DNA of 64,000 nucleotides from Bacteroidales bacterium. Lineage in GTDB: Bacteria; Bacteroidota; Bacteroidia; Bacteroidales; JAADJA01. Of the stretch, positions 44,068 through 53,186 are shown one piece after another. Positions within the stretch are counted from its first letter, which is position 1. Each line of letters starts with the position of its first letter. The position numbers and the translations under genes were made by a program. The DNA is taken from the NCBI GenBank assembly GCA_020438105.1, contig JAGQVE010000002.1:145328-209327 (forward strand), in the 5' to 3' direction. The notes under the pieces were generated by a model that did not search any database, was not told the DNA's origin, and saw only the letters and a list, made by a program, of their open reading frames with translations.

Positions 44068-44700
44068 GCTTACCAGCCCGTTCTTGATCGCGAACATCAC
44101 CAGGTTGGGGGCATTTTTAGCGCCGGTTTTTTCAAAAAGGCGGGCACGGAAGCCATCCACCGTGCGGCTGCTAACGCCGAGGAAATTAGCGATCTCTACG
44201 TTGGAGTAACCTTTGCAGATCAGCTCAAGCACTTCCTGCTCACGGTCGGTGAGGGTAATGCCGCTCTCTTTTTGTTTGGGTTTGAGATAAACGTTCACCG
44301 AATTCATGAACTCTTCTGAAAAATAGCTTTCATCTTCCAAAACAAGGTTAATTGCACGTTCCAGTTCTTCGGAGTTGGTTTTTTTAAGCAGGAAACCGGA
44401 AGCACCGGCTTCGATCATTTTATTAAAATAGCTGATCTCTTCGAACATGGTGAGGGCGATGATTTTGATTCCGGGATATTTGGCCGACACTTTTTTGGTA
44501 GCTTCGATGCCGTCCATCACCGGCATTTTGATGTCCATCAGGATCACATCAGCGGGTTGCTTTTTAAGGAGTTCGAGCAGTTCGTTGCCATTGGAGGCCT
44601 CCCCTACTACTTTCACAAAATCGATCTCGTTCAGGATGGTGTAAAGTCCTTTCCTAAAGATGACGTGGTCGTCGACGATGATCACTTTGGCTATTTCCAT
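44065..44700 (-). CDS. NarL/FixJ-family response regulator
   Basis: A 211-residue regulator with a receiver (VDDH pocket, Asp56 in LMDIKMP, Lys of LLKKT) and a C-terminal LuxR-type helix-turn-helix (LTDREQEVLELICKGYSN, then VSSRTVDGFRARLFEKTG). It is the only recognisable DNA-binding regulator near the hydrogenase genes. It follows the Cache-PAS kinase in the same direction after a 137-base gap, so the two are a likely pair. Its stop codon is formed by the end of a 34-bp tandem repeat. The target may be the hydrogenase promoter just downstream; this is inferred from position. Confidence 0.93.
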   Translation of the reverse strand: MEIAKVIIVDDHVIFRKGLYTILNEIDFVKVVGEASNGNELLELLKKQPADVILMDIKMPVMDGIEATKKVSAKYPGIKIIALTMFEEISYFNKMIEAGASGFLLKKTNSEELERAINLVLEDESYFSEEFMNSVNVYLKPKQKESGITLTDREQEVLELICKGYSNVEIANFLGVSSRTVDGFRARLFEKTGAKNAPNLVMFAIKNGLVS

Positions 44701-44771
44701 GTTAAAGTTTCGAGCGAAATTACAAAATGTTTAACCGCGAATATCCGTTAATTCTTTTTACCGCTGATTTT

Positions 44772-44806
44772 CACGAATATGTTTTCAATATTAGGGATTA
44801 TTCGTG
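44772..44806. repeat. Inverted repeat CACGAAT/ATTCGTG
   Basis: Seven-base arms at 44772-44778 and 44800-44806, with partial pairing beyond them (CGCTGATTTT against TATCATTGGCG). It resembles dispersed Bacteroidota intergenic repeats. It lies between the kinase stop and the regulator start and might reduce read-through. Confidence 0.45.
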
Positions 44807-44837
44807 TATCATTGGCGCACAATCGCGATAAATACAA

Positions 44838-46943
44838 TTATTTCTTTTTCAACTTCAGCGACGCAATCAAAAACATCCCCTCTCCCGGTTTGGTGTTGAT
44901 GTCCACAGTACCCTTCACCGATTTGATTTTGTTAACAATGTTGTTCAGTCCAAGTCCTGTGTGCTGTTTCATCGCTTCATCCAGGTCGAATCCCACTCCA
45001 TCATCACGGTAATATAAGATCACCTGGTTTTCAAAACTCTTCAATTCGATCTTAATATTTTTCGCCGAAGCATGCCTGATGGTGTTGTTGATCAACTCCT
45101 TCACCGACTGGTACAGCACAGTTTCCTCGATACCTCGTTCCTGAATTTTATATTGATGAGTAACAACTTCGATGCTAATTGATTCTGTTTTTTTGATAAA
45201 ACTGCAAAAATCATTCACGGCAGCAGCAAGGCCGAAATCCTGTAAAATATTGGGCCTTATGTTACGGGAAATAGTTCGGGTGGATGTGATAGCCATGTCA
45301 ACCAACTCTTCGATATTTCTCACGGCTTCTTCCTCATCAATCTTTTTGAAGTTTTTCTTCTTCAGCAAGTCGGTATACAATTTTACCGTAGAAAGTATGG
45401 GCGCCAGGTCGTCGTGCAAATCGGCAGCAAACCTCTTGCGTTCATTTTCTTCGGTTTGAATGATCGTGGATAGTATTTTTTCTTCCACTTCCTTTCGTTC
45501 AGAAATATCACGGGAAATGGAAAGTATCATTTGCTTACCTTTAAAGTCAACAACACGGCTTTTCATTTCCACCGGGATAATCCTTCCTGTTTTCGATTGG
45601 TTCTCTGATTCATGCCGAAACTGACCAAATTTGCGAATGGTTTCAATGTTACTTCCAACCTTAGATCTGAAATTTTCAGGTTTAATTTGGCTGACGTTCA
45701 TTTTTAAGAACTCATCCCTGGTGTAACCAAGATTTTCACAAGCAACCTGGTTAACTTCTTCAAAGTTACCATCAAAATCAATTACAAAAATTTCGTCGGA
45801 ACTATTGTTAAACAAAGTTTGAAAATGCTTTTCTGATTGCTCCAGGGCTTGTTGAGTTTGTTCCAGTTTTTTGGTTGACTTTTCTAGTTGCGACAAAAAT
45901 CTCCTCACATTATCAGCTGTGATAAAATACACAAATAATGAAAGTATGATTATAATGACCAGGGCAATTATAGCCGAGTTATAGATCATTTCCCAAATCA
46001 ACGAACCAGCTTCATCGGAAAGGGGCATGGCTGCTGCAATATAAATTTTAAAATCAGGAAAGTATTGCCAGACGCATATTTTTTTTACACCATCCTTATT
46101 TAATATGTACTTTGCAACTCCTGATTTTTCCGACAAAATTGTTTTAATAATGGATTCATCATCCCAGGTCTCCCCAACGGCATAGGGATGCACTAAAAAC
46201 TTACCATCTTCGTCGATAACAAAGGGAAAACCGCTTTCGCCAATCTTCAGTGATCCGATTTTATCACTAAGTTCCTCAATGTCCTTTTCTTTATCGCCAA
46301 CGTAAAGCATCCCTACAATTTTACCATTGTTGTAAATTGGTTCGTAGGCAGTAACGTACCAACTATTCACAACATAAGCCCGTCCAAAGTAGGTTTCACC
46401 CTTCTCGATGGTTTGAATTACCGGAGATTCATTTGGAATAAATGTGCAAACGGCTCTTGCCCCATCCGAATTAAGAACGTTTGTAGAAATCCTCACATAT
46501 CCCTGAGCAATCTTTTGAAATACAGTTGCAGTTCCACCTACCAATTGATTTACCTCATCTACAAAGTGATAATTTTGATATAGCGGCTTACCGTTGTATT
46601 TCCAGTTTGTAATATCAGTTTTTGAAGATTCCCCTGTAATTTGATTAACTACCTCCGCGCTAAATTTATCTGCCGAAAACACAATTTTACCCTGGTAAAA
46701 AAGCTTGTGAGCAACCTTCATATCGGTTTTCACCTTATCCAGCTTCAGGTCATGTTCACGCTCAAACATTTTAGAAATCGTTTGCACTTCCAAGCTTAAA
46801 TTTCGTTCGATTGAGCTTTCAATATTTTGACGCAATTTATGCACAGAATAACCAGTAACAAGGCCAATAGAAATTATGATTCCAAATAAAATAGGAAGGT
46901 ATAACCGTAACTTGGGGGATAAATTATTCAGATTCCTTGACAT
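44838..46943 (-). CDS. Membrane histidine kinase with Cache and PAS domains (NarX-like)
   Basis: A 701-residue kinase. Membrane helices at about 13-34 and 316-341 enclose a periplasmic Cache-type domain (about 45-310, with YFGRAYVVNSWYVTAYEP). A PAS domain (375-480), HisKA_3 (His510 in AADLHDDLAP) and a HATPase domain (about 590-700) follow. HisKA_3 kinases pair with NarL-type regulators, and one lies directly downstream. The signal is unknown; Cache domains of this kind often bind small organic molecules. It has its own -7 box and is divergent from the glycan cluster. Confidence 0.92.
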   Translation of the reverse strand: MSRNLNNLSPKLRLYLPILFGIIISIGLVTGYSVHKLRQNIESSIERNLSLEVQTISKMFEREHDLKLDKVKTDMKVAHKLFYQGKIVFSADKFSAEVVNQITGESSKTDITNWKYNGKPLYQNYHFVDEVNQLVGGTATVFQKIAQGYVRISTNVLNSDGARAVCTFIPNESPVIQTIEKGETYFGRAYVVNSWYVTAYEPIYNNGKIVGMLYVGDKEKDIEELSDKIGSLKIGESGFPFVIDEDGKFLVHPYAVGETWDDESIIKTILSEKSGVAKYILNKDGVKKICVWQYFPDFKIYIAAAMPLSDEAGSLIWEMIYNSAIIALVIIIILSLFVYFITADNVRRFLSQLEKSTKKLEQTQQALEQSEKHFQTLFNNSSDEIFVIDFDGNFEEVNQVACENLGYTRDEFLKMNVSQIKPENFRSKVGSNIETIRKFGQFRHESENQSKTGRIIPVEMKSRVVDFKGKQMILSISRDISERKEVEEKILSTIIQTEENERKRFAADLHDDLAPILSTVKLYTDLLKKKNFKKIDEEEAVRNIEELVDMAITSTRTISRNIRPNILQDFGLAAAVNDFCSFIKKTESISIEVVTHQYKIQERGIEETVLYQSVKELINNTIRHASAKNIKIELKSFENQVILYYRDDGVGFDLDEAMKQHTGLGLNNIVNKIKSVKGTVDINTKPGEGMFLIASLKLKKK

Positions 46944-46959
46944 GGTTTTAAATGTTTAA

Positions 46960-46967
46960 CAAAACTA
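46960..46967 (-). promoter_or_regulatory. Bacteroidota -7 box (TAGTTTTG) for the Cache-PAS kinase
   Basis: TAGTTTTG on the minus strand, 17 bases before the kinase ATG; the -33 part is weak. It is back to back with the plus-strand box at 47034. Confidence 0.5.
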
Positions 46968-47033
46968 AATTAAATTAATATAACAAGCTTAAAAGAATAC
47001 AACATTATATTTTAATACTCATTGATCATTAAT

Positions 47034-47041
47034 TATCTTTG
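47034..47041 (+). promoter_or_regulatory. Bacteroidota -7 box (TATCTTTG) for the membrane protein at 47085
   Basis: TATCTTTG, with a TTTA/TTTT stretch at about the -33 distance (47010-47014), 44 bases before the ATG. A good match to the Bacteroidota consensus. Confidence 0.65.
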
Positions 47042-47084
47042 GCCTCTTGATTACAAAGTTGTTCGATAATATTGACCTCAACAT

Positions 47085-48596
47085 ATGACTTTTACCAACC
47101 CTGAAAAAAGCTTTAGCCGACTTATATCTGTCATTAACCGAATTCCGGCATACCCATTTATTGCGCTTTTATTATTTATTAATTTTTTTACAATAGTGGT
47201 TTTACCCAATGAGGAGCATTATTTGGCGCTTGCAAAACAATTTATCGACCCGACATGGCTTCAGAATTCATTTTTATTAACAGAATGGCCGGGTGAAAGA
47301 TTATTTTATCAATACATTGCCGGCTGGCTGCTTTCATTTCTATCGTTCCCTGCCACTGCAGCCGTCGGGAAACTTATTATTATCATTTGCATTTCCTACC
47401 CGTTATCAGTTTTATTCCGAAAAACAGAACTAACAAACCTGGAGATATTATTTGCATTGCAAGTTTTCTTTTTTGGCAATCAAACCTTTTTTGCTGGTGA
47501 ATTTATGATCGGCACTTTTGAACCCAAAACAATAGCCTATATTTTTATCCTATTCGCTTTGGTTATGTTTCTCAAAGGCAACAGGGCAGGGACATTAATC
47601 TCAGCAGTAATTGCAACTTATTTTCATTTTTTAGTTGGAGGCTGGTTTATTCTATATCTTAATCTGTACATAATATTTCACCAGTTTAACCTGAAAAAAT
47701 GGTTAACATTTAACCTTGTTTATTTTGTTTTGGTTCTGCCATTTATCATTTATCTTATTAATGGAGTGAAAGATATTCCAAGCGAGAAAGACGGTATTTT
47801 ATATAATTACCTGATCACTGTGGTTCGAAATCCATGGCATACGGTTATTGATTACACACAATTTTTTGGGATCATTTTAATGATATCAGCGCTTGTCATC
47901 AGTTATGTTTTCATTTCAAAACACACTCACGATTGGGCACTTCAACTAAACAGGCTAAATATATGCATCATGCTCACCATTCTGGCATTTGTAATGATCA
48001 GTTTTTTTGACAAGACCTATTTTTTCTCAAAATTTTTCCCATACCGGGGAGCATCTTTTTCATTACTCCTTTTTATTCTCACGTTTGCTGTTGCATTGAA
48101 AAACCTGTTTCAAAAAAATCCTGAGATCATTGAAAAAGTTTCGCTGATAATGCTGGCATTGCTGATACCTTTTGTTTTAAAATCGCTGGCAGACCAGTAT
48201 TACAGAATTAAACAGGCTGACGATAAAAAACTCACAGAAATATACAGTTATATACGCCAGCACACACAAAAAGACGATACATTTCTTTTTGCTGGTTACA
48301 ATTATGCTTCCAATGTTAAAACTTCATTTGAGACATCATTTTCACGAGAGACTGACCGTCCGCTCATGGTCTTATTTAAATTTGCCAAGTACGATGCAAA
48401 TATTTACGAATGGTATGAGCGATTTAAGGCTTGTGAGGAAATAAAGAAGGATCCCCATAAGATCAAGGAAGTAGCTGGTAAATATGGAGTTGACTATATC
48501 ATTTCGAAGAATGAATTGGATGAAAATAGCGGATGCTCACTAATTCTTGATGAAAATGGCAACCGATTGTATAAAGTGAACAATGACCCAAAGTAG
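47085..48596 (+). CDS. Polytopic membrane protein of the glycan cluster, family uncertain
   Basis: A 503-residue protein with about ten or more membrane helices in its first 390 residues and a soluble C-terminal tail of about 110 residues that includes DDTFLFAGYNYASN and KYGVDYIISKNEL. The overall plan, helices followed by a small soluble domain, recalls GT-C glycosyltransferases and related proteins, but the usual early DxD/ExD loop is not clear (PNEEHY at about 42-47 is the nearest). I do not recognise a named family. It is convergent with the GT2 gene (12-base gap) and has its own promoter. Confidence 0.72.
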   Translation: MTFTNPEKSFSRLISVINRIPAYPFIALLLFINFFTIVVLPNEEHYLALAKQFIDPTWLQNSFLLTEWPGERLFYQYIAGWLLSFLSFPATAAVGKLIIIICISYPLSVLFRKTELTNLEILFALQVFFFGNQTFFAGEFMIGTFEPKTIAYIFILFALVMFLKGNRAGTLISAVIATYFHFLVGGWFILYLNLYIIFHQFNLKKWLTFNLVYFVLVLPFIIYLINGVKDIPSEKDGILYNYLITVVRNPWHTVIDYTQFFGIILMISALVISYVFISKHTHDWALQLNRLNICIMLTILAFVMISFFDKTYFFSKFFPYRGASFSLLLFILTFAVALKNLFQKNPEIIEKVSLIMLALLIPFVLKSLADQYYRIKQADDKKLTEIYSYIRQHTQKDDTFLFAGYNYASNVKTSFETSFSRETDRPLMVLFKFAKYDANIYEWYERFKACEEIKKDPHKIKEVAGKYGVDYIISKNELDENSGCSLILDENGNRLYKVNNDPK

Positions 48597-48608
48597 CAAA
48601 TACCTGTT

Positions 48609-49658
48609 TTACTGCTCCCTTACCTTTTTCAAAATAGATGAACTGATGTGAAATCCTTCTTCAAAGTAGCGCTTGTTTTGCAGTGATATAAACCCCAAAC
48701 TGATAAACTGGAACGAAACAATCAATGTGAACCCGCAAACAAAAAACAGGTGTGGCCAGTTTTCAAACACATGCGCGACAACCATCGAAAAATGATCATC
48801 AAAATAGGTTCCTGTGGAACTAATTATAGGATAGGACTGCACGATGTGAATGGTCAACCAAACGAACATATATGCAAACAGCAAAAAGGTGACAATTCCA
48901 ACCGTTAGAAAGAATATATATGGCCGGAAGATAAATCCTGACATAAGCCCTGAAAATATTCCCCTTAGCATCCGCAACCCGGAGGCTCTTTTTTTACCAA
49001 ACGAGTTTTGCCACTCCCAATCCAGATGAGCAGGTATTTCAACCATTGATGCCCGCAAGATCAAAGCTTTATAAATAATTTCAGGATTAATTTCATAATC
49101 CATAGCTTTCAGGTTGAGTGATCGTGCAAACTCAGCTTTGAAACCCCTTACCATGCCTGTAAAAGTGCGCACTTTGCGCTGGGCGATTAAATACATAAAG
49201 TAATTTACATACCTGCTTAAAACTTTTCGCAAGAACGGCACATTACTTACCTTTCCATTTTTATGGTAGGGCGAAGCGATCACCAGGTCGTTTTTAGTGA
49301 CCTGCAGGGTATTTGCAATTTTAATGATATGATCGGGGCTGTAACTGAGATCCAGGTCATAGGTTATAAAATAATCGCCGGTTGCATTAGCAAAACCGGT
49401 TTTAATGGATGTTCCCAAATTCATGTTTACAGGATGCTTCAGTACTTTTAAGTTATCATACTTTTCTGCACATTTCAAAGCAAGATTATAAGTATTGTCT
49501 TTACTGCCATCGTCAATAATTAAAATTTCCCAATCAAATTCACTACCATATTCTTGCAAGTGACTCGTAATTATTTCAAGACTTTGCTCAAGTATGGCCT
49601 CTTCATTATAAGCAGGTAAAATCAGGCTGATCAGTTTTTTATCGTTTGTTTTCATCAC
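48609..49658 (-). CDS. Family 2 glycosyltransferase with membrane tail
   Basis: A 349-residue GT-A enzyme of the dolichyl/polyprenyl-phosphate sugar transferase type: LILPAYNEE, IIDDGSKDNT, a DLDLSYSPD metal-binding region, and TGMVRGFKAE. Two C-terminal membrane segments (about 245-270 and 300-325) anchor it. Such enzymes load a sugar on a lipid carrier or extend a glycan at the inner membrane. It is the last gene of a minus-strand run starting at asnB. The sugar is not predictable. Confidence 0.88.
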   Translation of the reverse strand: MMKTNDKKLISLILPAYNEEAILEQSLEIITSHLQEYGSEFDWEILIIDDGSKDNTYNLALKCAEKYDNLKVLKHPVNMNLGTSIKTGFANATGDYFITYDLDLSYSPDHIIKIANTLQVTKNDLVIASPYHKNGKVSNVPFLRKVLSRYVNYFMYLIAQRKVRTFTGMVRGFKAEFARSLNLKAMDYEINPEIIYKALILRASMVEIPAHLDWEWQNSFGKKRASGLRMLRGIFSGLMSGFIFRPYIFFLTVGIVTFLLFAYMFVWLTIHIVQSYPIISSTGTYFDDHFSMVVAHVFENWPHLFFVCGFTLIVSFQFISLGFISLQNKRYFEEGFHISSSILKKVREQ

Positions 49659-49678
49659 ATGAAATTATAGGGTGCTAT

Positions 49679-52216
49679 TTACTTCTTTTCCAATATTTTA
49701 TTTTCTAATAACTTGTGTAATTCTTCTGCAACAGCCTTGTGACCATTTTGATTCCAATGCCAGGAGTCTGGAAAATACACAGGCTGATTTGCGTAATTTT
49801 TTAAAAAAGGTTTCAAATTAATCAATTCAATCCCGGTTTCGTTGCAGATATTGATAGTTTGGTTTAGTGGAAGTTGAGTATTATAATTAGTTTCAACATT
49901 CAAATTTACATTTTTTGGGAAATAACTGATGTATTTTATTTTCGAAACTTCAATTTGAGCCGGAACATACATCAATAACAAGGTGACTTCGTTTTCTTCC
50001 CCTATTTTCTTCATTTTAAGCAATGTGGTTTTAAGTTTTTCAAGAGTTTCCGGATCATATATATCCTGCCTGTTTGTTTCATAATACTTTAAAAGTGATT
50101 TAGTCATCTTCCATTTGGGGGGAACTCCGGTGACTTTTTCCTTTAAATCCTCAATTAAACGATCAGCATAAGCTGTTATCTGCAAATTCCCGGCAAGCCA
50201 TTTCCGACAGGTTAATTTATCACTAATCAATCCAATGCTTTTCAAACGCTGCTCCGGCGACAGGTCAATCTCTGTAAATTCATTCACAAAAAACTGGTAA
50301 ATCACAAGGTTGGGTTTGTAAAGAGGACACAATTCGCTAAACTGGGCCAATTCTTCATTCGGGCCATAACCCGTAACACCACCATTAATTATTCGAATAT
50401 TTTTATCAGGAAAAGTTTGCTTTAATTTTTGCTGCAAAAGAGAAGGATACGAATCCGCATAAGGCAAACCCTCCGGCATTGAAAATGCGTCACCCAGTAT
50501 TAATATTCGGTATTCACCCGAATCCGACCTTACAGGATCAATTTCAGGACTAGTAAGTCCCTGAGAATTTGTTTTTAAAATATAGTCATAATTGTTGTAG
50601 CGTAGTTGAAAGTTGCCGTAGGGTTTAAGTGAATAAACCCGTGTTGAATCCTTTTGTAATGCATCAAATTCTCCCCATTTTGAAAGTTCCAAAGGAGCCT
50701 CTTTTTGTAATATCACTTCGGTAATACCAGCTAAAATGAGCGTCATTGAAAGAGCCGCCAGCAAATTAACGAGAGGATTTTTCAACCATTTTTGTAAGAG
50801 CATCATAATGGCGAAAACCAATAAACTGATCATTGCAGTTAAGGGTCCCAATTGTTCGGGTGAAAAAACCGAATATAGGAATATTGTAGTCATCAATGCC
50901 AGAGAAACCAGCTTATGACAGGGTTTTATAGTTGCCCTAAAATCGGCTAGTATCCATATGAATATTAATGCCAATATGATCTCAAAAGATGCATGCATCC
51001 TTCCTGATGGGAAAAATGGATCAATAACTGAAATCAAAACAATTATAGAGACAAAAAGCAAATTGATTTTTTGTGAGATCAAAGGGTTCAATGGCTTGAA
51101 CAATGATTTTGCTTGATGCAATATTCGATCGAGATTTTTTTCAAGAAAAGCACCGGCAACAATGGATACAATTATCACAACCATTATGGCGACAATTTCA
51201 ACAGTACCTGAAAGATATTTTGCCGCCCATCGCATGGGAGCCTGGTGAATAAGGTAAATTCCGAATGAAAATGACCCGATCCACACGATGACCTTTTCGA
51301 TAGGTTTAAACCTGAGTTTTTCTATTGTTTTATAAGCTCCGTAAAAAATTCCGGTTAGTCCGATCGAAACAAAAAAATTGGACAGAACAGTCGTATAATA
51401 AAACAATTGCAATCCAAAACCAATCAGATAAAGCAAAACTGAGCCTGAAGAAATGACAACCGTTTTAGGAATCTTAAATTTACCTTGTGCAGATTCATGA
51501 ATCAGATAACCAAGCACCATGCCTGCAGCAAATTCAGCCAGCCGCGTCCCAAAGAAAAGCCCCGTCATCCAATAATACAGGTTTTGATTATAAGTAAAGC
51601 CCCATAAACCCATGAGCCTGAATACAACCGTGATTGAAAGGGCCAAAATAATAAACCTTACGGGTTTAAAACTCACCAGCCATTTATAAAGGAATGGGAA
51701 TAATACATACAATTGAATGATCAGCCAAATAAACCACCAGGAAGGATTGACATAAAAAAACAGGTTATCGGTAAAACGAAGGCCCAGAAGACTTAATAAT
51801 AATGGTGCTTTTTCCAGTTGATAAACCATTCCTGGCAAAAGAACCATTCCTCCCAGAATAATAAAATGCACGGTGAGGTATAATGGAAAAATCCGCAACA
51901 GCCTGCGGGAAATGAAGCTATTCCATGCTATGGACCGTTGATTTTTCAATAATGATGAAAGGGTAAGTGTGAGTCCGCTTACTACTATAAAAACCCCGGG
52001 GCCGCTGTCGCCAAGCCATCCGATAAAACGGACAAAACCTGGATAAATATTTTGAAGTCGAAGCTCAAGGTCGGGCCAGTTATAATCCGGATTTGTAAAC
52101 CAGGGTCCCGGACCGAAAAGTTCCACAAAATGATTCAGCAATATTCCAATCAATGCAAAACCTTTGGCAGCATTAATCCAGTTTAGCTTTTTTTGCGAAT
52201 CAGCGGTAGTTGTCAA
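49679..52216 (-). CDS. Acyltransferase 3 fused to SGNH-hydrolase-like domain
   Basis: An 845-residue OafA/YrhL-type protein. Residues about 8-370 form a multi-helix acyltransferase-3 domain, more helices follow to about 500, and a C-terminal SGNH-like domain runs from about 560. In canonical SGNH domains block I is GDS; here it is Gly575-Asp576-Ala577 with Ser579 two residues on, so the expected nucleophile is missing. The final Asp-x-x-His (D817, H820) is kept. The family O-acetylates surface polysaccharides. It lies between GT2 and the deacetylase (2-base gap). Confidence 0.86.
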   Translation of the reverse strand: MTTTADSQKKLNWINAAKGFALIGILLNHFVELFGPGPWFTNPDYNWPDLELRLQNIYPGFVRFIGWLGDSGPGVFIVVSGLTLTLSSLLKNQRSIAWNSFISRRLLRIFPLYLTVHFIILGGMVLLPGMVYQLEKAPLLLSLLGLRFTDNLFFYVNPSWWFIWLIIQLYVLFPFLYKWLVSFKPVRFIILALSITVVFRLMGLWGFTYNQNLYYWMTGLFFGTRLAEFAAGMVLGYLIHESAQGKFKIPKTVVISSGSVLLYLIGFGLQLFYYTTVLSNFFVSIGLTGIFYGAYKTIEKLRFKPIEKVIVWIGSFSFGIYLIHQAPMRWAAKYLSGTVEIVAIMVVIIVSIVAGAFLEKNLDRILHQAKSLFKPLNPLISQKINLLFVSIIVLISVIDPFFPSGRMHASFEIILALIFIWILADFRATIKPCHKLVSLALMTTIFLYSVFSPEQLGPLTAMISLLVFAIMMLLQKWLKNPLVNLLAALSMTLILAGITEVILQKEAPLELSKWGEFDALQKDSTRVYSLKPYGNFQLRYNNYDYILKTNSQGLTSPEIDPVRSDSGEYRILILGDAFSMPEGLPYADSYPSLLQQKLKQTFPDKNIRIINGGVTGYGPNEELAQFSELCPLYKPNLVIYQFFVNEFTEIDLSPEQRLKSIGLISDKLTCRKWLAGNLQITAYADRLIEDLKEKVTGVPPKWKMTKSLLKYYETNRQDIYDPETLEKLKTTLLKMKKIGEENEVTLLLMYVPAQIEVSKIKYISYFPKNVNLNVETNYNTQLPLNQTINICNETGIELINLKPFLKNYANQPVYFPDSWHWNQNGHKAVAEELHKLLENKILEKK

Positions 52217-52218
52217 TG

Positions 52219-53184
52219 TTAACTAGCGTAAGGTGATTTATTTTTCAACCTCCTGTTATTTAAATCTTGTGCAAAAGTGCTCATATTAACCAGTTCAAAA
52301 TGCTTCGACAAAGCACTGATGATCTCTTTAAACACCTTTGTTTTGCGTTCGCTGCTTATTTGCATACCCGGAAAAAAAGCCAGCTCTTTTATTTGATCTC
52401 CACCGACCAAATCCAGCGGATGCAGTAAAAAACTCGGCTCCGTTCCTGTCATTTTACAAAAGCCGATGGCTATGTTCAGGTATAATTTCATCAGTGCCAT
52501 CGAAAAGCCACTCAGATAAAGCAAATAACTCAGGTGAAACGGCACGCGTAGAACCGGAATAACCGAAACAGGAATTTCAAATATATTTTTACCATTGTTC
52601 AAAGTCCATGTGTAGGGCTTATTTGAACGAAGTCCATCCGAAAACTTGCCAAAAAGCTCACTCCTGTCTTTACGTTCTTCTTTGGATAATCCCGAAGTCA
52701 TAAAATAATATTTCCGAGCCAGGGGACCAATCCAGGTGGGCAAAGTAGAGGCATCATAAATATATCCTTTTTCCGAAAGCACTTCCAGCAAGTCGGGGCT
52801 CCAGCTAAAACCAGGGCCACGGAAGCCAACCAATGGTTCACCAGCAATATCAGAAAGGATTTGGTGGGAATCGTTGATTTCCTTTACAATTTCATCATGG
52901 GAATATTTTTGCAACCATGATTCGTGATTAAAACTGTGGTTGCCCAGTTCATGCCCGCGTTTGATGATCTGTTGCAAATAAGGCTTATTAAATTCGATGG
53001 AAGCATCTTTCCCAACAATAAAAAAGGTGATCTTGATCTTTAAATCGTCGAGAATATTTAACACATGTGGCACAAAAATATCAAAGTAGGAAGGATATTT
53101 GTCCCAACCTTCATCTCCGTGAATTTTCATGTACGACCATTGATTATCGAGATCGAGCGATATGCTGGCAAATGGTTTTTTCAT
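52219..53184 (-). CDS. Polysaccharide deacetylase family protein (CE4-like)
   Basis: A 321-residue NodB-fold protein. The first motif is SLDLDNQ, a DxD variant of the usual DD; the second is NHSFNH with both metal-binding His; the third is FRGPGFSWSP. There is no signal peptide, so it probably acts in the cytoplasm or on lipid-linked intermediates. The family removes acetyl groups from amino sugars; some branches act on other amides. It starts 2 bases after the oxidoreductase stop and ends 2 bases before the acyltransferase gene, clearly one operon. Confidence 0.87.
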   Translation of the reverse strand: MKKPFASISLDLDNQWSYMKIHGDEGWDKYPSYFDIFVPHVLNILDDLKIKITFFIVGKDASIEFNKPYLQQIIKRGHELGNHSFNHESWLQKYSHDEIVKEINDSHQILSDIAGEPLVGFRGPGFSWSPDLLEVLSEKGYIYDASTLPTWIGPLARKYYFMTSGLSKEERKDRSELFGKFSDGLRSNKPYTWTLNNGKNIFEIPVSVIPVLRVPFHLSYLLYLSGFSMALMKLYLNIAIGFCKMTGTEPSFLLHPLDLVGGDQIKELAFFPGMQISSERKTKVFKEIISALSKHFELVNMSTFAQDLNNRRLKNKSPYAS

Positions 53185-53186
53185 TT

